In this document: positions 62,639 through 64,000 of the stretch, one piece after another
Position numbering within the stretch: position 1 is the stretch's first letter
Layout: every line of letters begins with the position of its first letter
DNA from: Paenibacillus lutimineralis
GTDB taxonomy: Bacteria; Bacillota; Bacilli; Paenibacillales; Paenibacillaceae
Direction of reading: 5' to 3'
Assembly (NCBI RefSeq): GCF_003991425.1
Contig: NZ_CP034346.1
Location: 2,455,501-2,519,500, forward strand
DNA: 64,000 nt
Made by a program: the position numbers and the translations under genes
Notes under the pieces: generated by a model
The model's database searches: none
What the model was told of the DNA's origin: nothing
Seen by the model: only the letters and a program-made list of their open reading frames with translations

Positions 62639-62664
62639 CGGATAATCATAGCTATGATTATCCG
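62639..62664. promoter_or_regulatory. Perfect 26-bp palindrome downstream of proA
   Basis: CGGATAATCATAG is followed directly by its exact reverse complement, with no spacer, 49 bases beyond the proA stop. TGATTATCC appears again at 62711-62719, overlapping the end of proA. It could act as an operator or as a cruciform-type transcript end; no T run follows. Confidence 0.55.
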
Positions 62665-62712
62665 ATATCAATCTATGATTGAAATTGGACAACACGGCTG
62701 CAGTCCATGTGA

Positions 62713-63960
62713 TTATCCACGGATTTGGCCATTGCCGTGAATGATATATTTGGTTGATGTCAAGGCTGGAAGTCCCATTGGGCCTCTGGCATGCAGCTTC
62801 TGTGTGCTTATGCCGATCTCAGCGCCGAAGCCGAATTCGAAGCCATCCGTGAAGCGGGTGGAGGCATTATGGTAGACGGCAGCCGCATCTACTTCTTGCA
62901 GGAAGCGCTCGGCATGATGCAGATCCTCTGTCACGATGCACTCGGAATGCTTCGTGCTGAAGCGGGCGATATGGGCCAGCGCTTCATCCAGATCCTTGAC
63001 GATCTTAACGTTAAGAATATAGTCGTTGTATTCAGTTGCATAATCCTCATCGGTTGCCGGCTTAGCCCAATCAACGAGAGCTCTCGTCTGTTCGCAGCCT
63101 CTGAGCTCTACGTTTGCTTCGCTGAAGCGCTGCGCCAAAGCAGACAGATGCGCAGCGGCGAAATCCTGATGAACGAGCATCGTCTCCATCGAGTTGCATA
63201 CAGAAGGGCGCTGTACCTTGGCATTGAGCGTAATGTCTGTCGCCATCACTGCATCTGCAGTGGCATCCAGATAAGTGTGACAGATGCCTGCGCCTGTCTC
63301 AATGACCGGAACGGTGGCGTTGTTAACAACGTTCTGAATGAGTGAGCTGCCGCCACGAGGTATAACGACGTCAAGCAGGCCATTCAGCTTCAGCATCTCG
63401 TCCACCGAGGAACGGTTGGAATCCTCGATCAATTGCACCGCATCGCGTGGAATAGAAGTCGAATCCAATGCTTCATGGATGATCTCGACGATCTTACGGT
63501 TGGAGGCAATGGCAGCTGATCCGCCTCTAAGGACAACGGCGTTACCCGTCTTCAGGCAGAGGCCGATGGCATCAACCGTCACATTTGGCCGAGCTTCATA
63601 GATCATACCGATGACGCCAAGTGGAACGCGGCGCTTCACAATATGCAATCCATTCGGGCGTTCGAACGTCTCCAGCAATTCACCGATTGGGTCCGGAAGC
63701 GAGACAATCTGTCTCAGTCCTTCTGCGATACCTTGAATGCGCTGTTCATTCAGGGCGAGTCGGTCGAGCAGGGATTCATTTGTTCCATTGCTGCGTCCGC
63801 GGTCAAGATCCTCCTGGTTTGCGGCAATGATCGCCTCGTTGTTCACCACCAGCGCATTGGCCGCTGCAAGCAGCGCTTCGTTCTTCTGTGCGGTAGTCAG
63901 TCCGCTCAGGGCGGAGCAGGCCTTACCTGCAAGTTGTGCTTTCTGTCTCACTTCACTCAT
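62713..63960 (-). CDS. proA: Gamma-glutamyl phosphate reductase
   Basis: Reduces glutamyl-5-phosphate to glutamate semialdehyde in proline synthesis. 415 residues with the aldehyde dehydrogenase fold: GMIYEARPNVTVDA, VLRGGSAAIASN, VPVIETGAGICHTYLD with the catalytic Cys, and FGAEIGISTQKLHARGPMG. AGGAGG precedes the ATG. It is close to the right edge; proB would be expected immediately upstream, outside the window. Confidence 0.95.
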   Translation of the reverse strand: MSEVRQKAQLAGKACSALSGLTTAQKNEALLAAANALVVNNEAIIAANQEDLDRGRSNGTNESLLDRLALNEQRIQGIAEGLRQIVSLPDPIGELLETFERPNGLHIVKRRVPLGVIGMIYEARPNVTVDAIGLCLKTGNAVVLRGGSAAIASNRKIVEIIHEALDSTSIPRDAVQLIEDSNRSSVDEMLKLNGLLDVVIPRGGSSLIQNVVNNATVPVIETGAGICHTYLDATADAVMATDITLNAKVQRPSVCNSMETMLVHQDFAAAHLSALAQRFSEANVELRGCEQTRALVDWAKPATDEDYATEYNDYILNVKIVKDLDEALAHIARFSTKHSECIVTEDLHHAERFLQEVDAAAVYHNASTRFTDGFEFGFGAEIGISTQKLHARGPMGLPALTSTKYIIHGNGQIRG

Positions 63961-64000
63961 TTGAAATACCTCCTTAGAATTTATATGAATTGCCTAAATA

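Noticed and set aside
1..64000. CRISPR arrays, tRNA or rRNA genes, transposases and phage genes
   Set aside because: No regularly spaced identical repeats, no cloverleaf or rRNA sequence and no transposase or integrase motif were seen; the repeats present are dispersed and differ in length.

Overview
The window reads as a chromosomal segment of a spore-forming Gram-positive bacterium of the Paenibacillus type. This rests on close Bacillus-like gene order (hepT-ndk-cheR-aro-trp-hisC-tyrA, then qcrABC-ypjAB, then dapB-mgsA-bshB1-bshA-cca-birA-panBCD-dinG, then asnS-dnaD), strong AGGAGG ribosome binding sites with some TTG and GTG starts, bacillithiol genes, YpjB, and a TRAP-type trp leader. No rRNA, tRNA, CRISPR array, prophage or transposase gene was seen. 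Both edges cut through the chromosome: hepT lacks its 5' end, and proA lies at the right edge.

Layout. 1-14.8 kb: isoprenoid, nucleotide and chemotaxis genes, then the aromatic amino acid supraoperon (aroC-aroB-aroH, trpE-D-C-F/B-A, hisC, tyrA). An 11-triplet GAG/TAG array and an attenuator terminator stand before trpE. trpF and trpB form one open frame. 14.9-22.3 kb: a candidate minus-strand small RNA, a sortase with a small secreted His-rich protein, small unknown genes, an ECF sigma/anti-sigma pair, a phosphatase, a gamma-carbonic-anhydrase-like protein, and IDEAL and DUF2487 proteins. 22.4-26.8 kb: menaquinol-cytochrome c reductase (qcrABC), ypjA, ypjB. 26.8-37.8 kb: YitT, MazG-like and TPR proteins, dapB, mgsA, bacillithiol synthesis (bshB1, bshA), cca, birA, an uncharacterised structured RNA region, panBCD. 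37.9-49.9 kb: dinG, rex, mtaD, ypmB, an FtsH-like protease with a membrane partner, a 3-hydroxyacyl-CoA dehydrogenase, ackA, asnS, dnaD. 50-64 kb is the accessory part: a secreted chitin-active LPMO under a probable cre site, a second ECF sigma operon, a broken uppP, a YCII/VOC/DUF1801 trio, an AraC/PocR regulator divergent from gldA-dhaKL (glycerol to dihydroxyacetone phosphate), mtnB, proC and proA.

The most unusual feature is an interspersed MITE-like repeat family. Seven copies of 50-323 bp were found between 2.3 and 32.1 kb, in both orientations. They share termini of the form GTTCAAAAAG...CTTTTTGAAC, have modular interiors with deletions, and sit only between genes. Several interrupt operons: attenuator/trpE, qcrB/qcrC and ypjA/ypjB.

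Other points worth following up are the TRAP leader interrupted by a repeat copy, the TrpF-TrpB fusion, the consensus-promoter small RNA at 14.9-15.0 kb, the birA-panB RNA, the sortase pair, and the FtsH-like protease with a separate exported partner domain. All functional names come from recognising protein sequence and context by eye. No database search was run.
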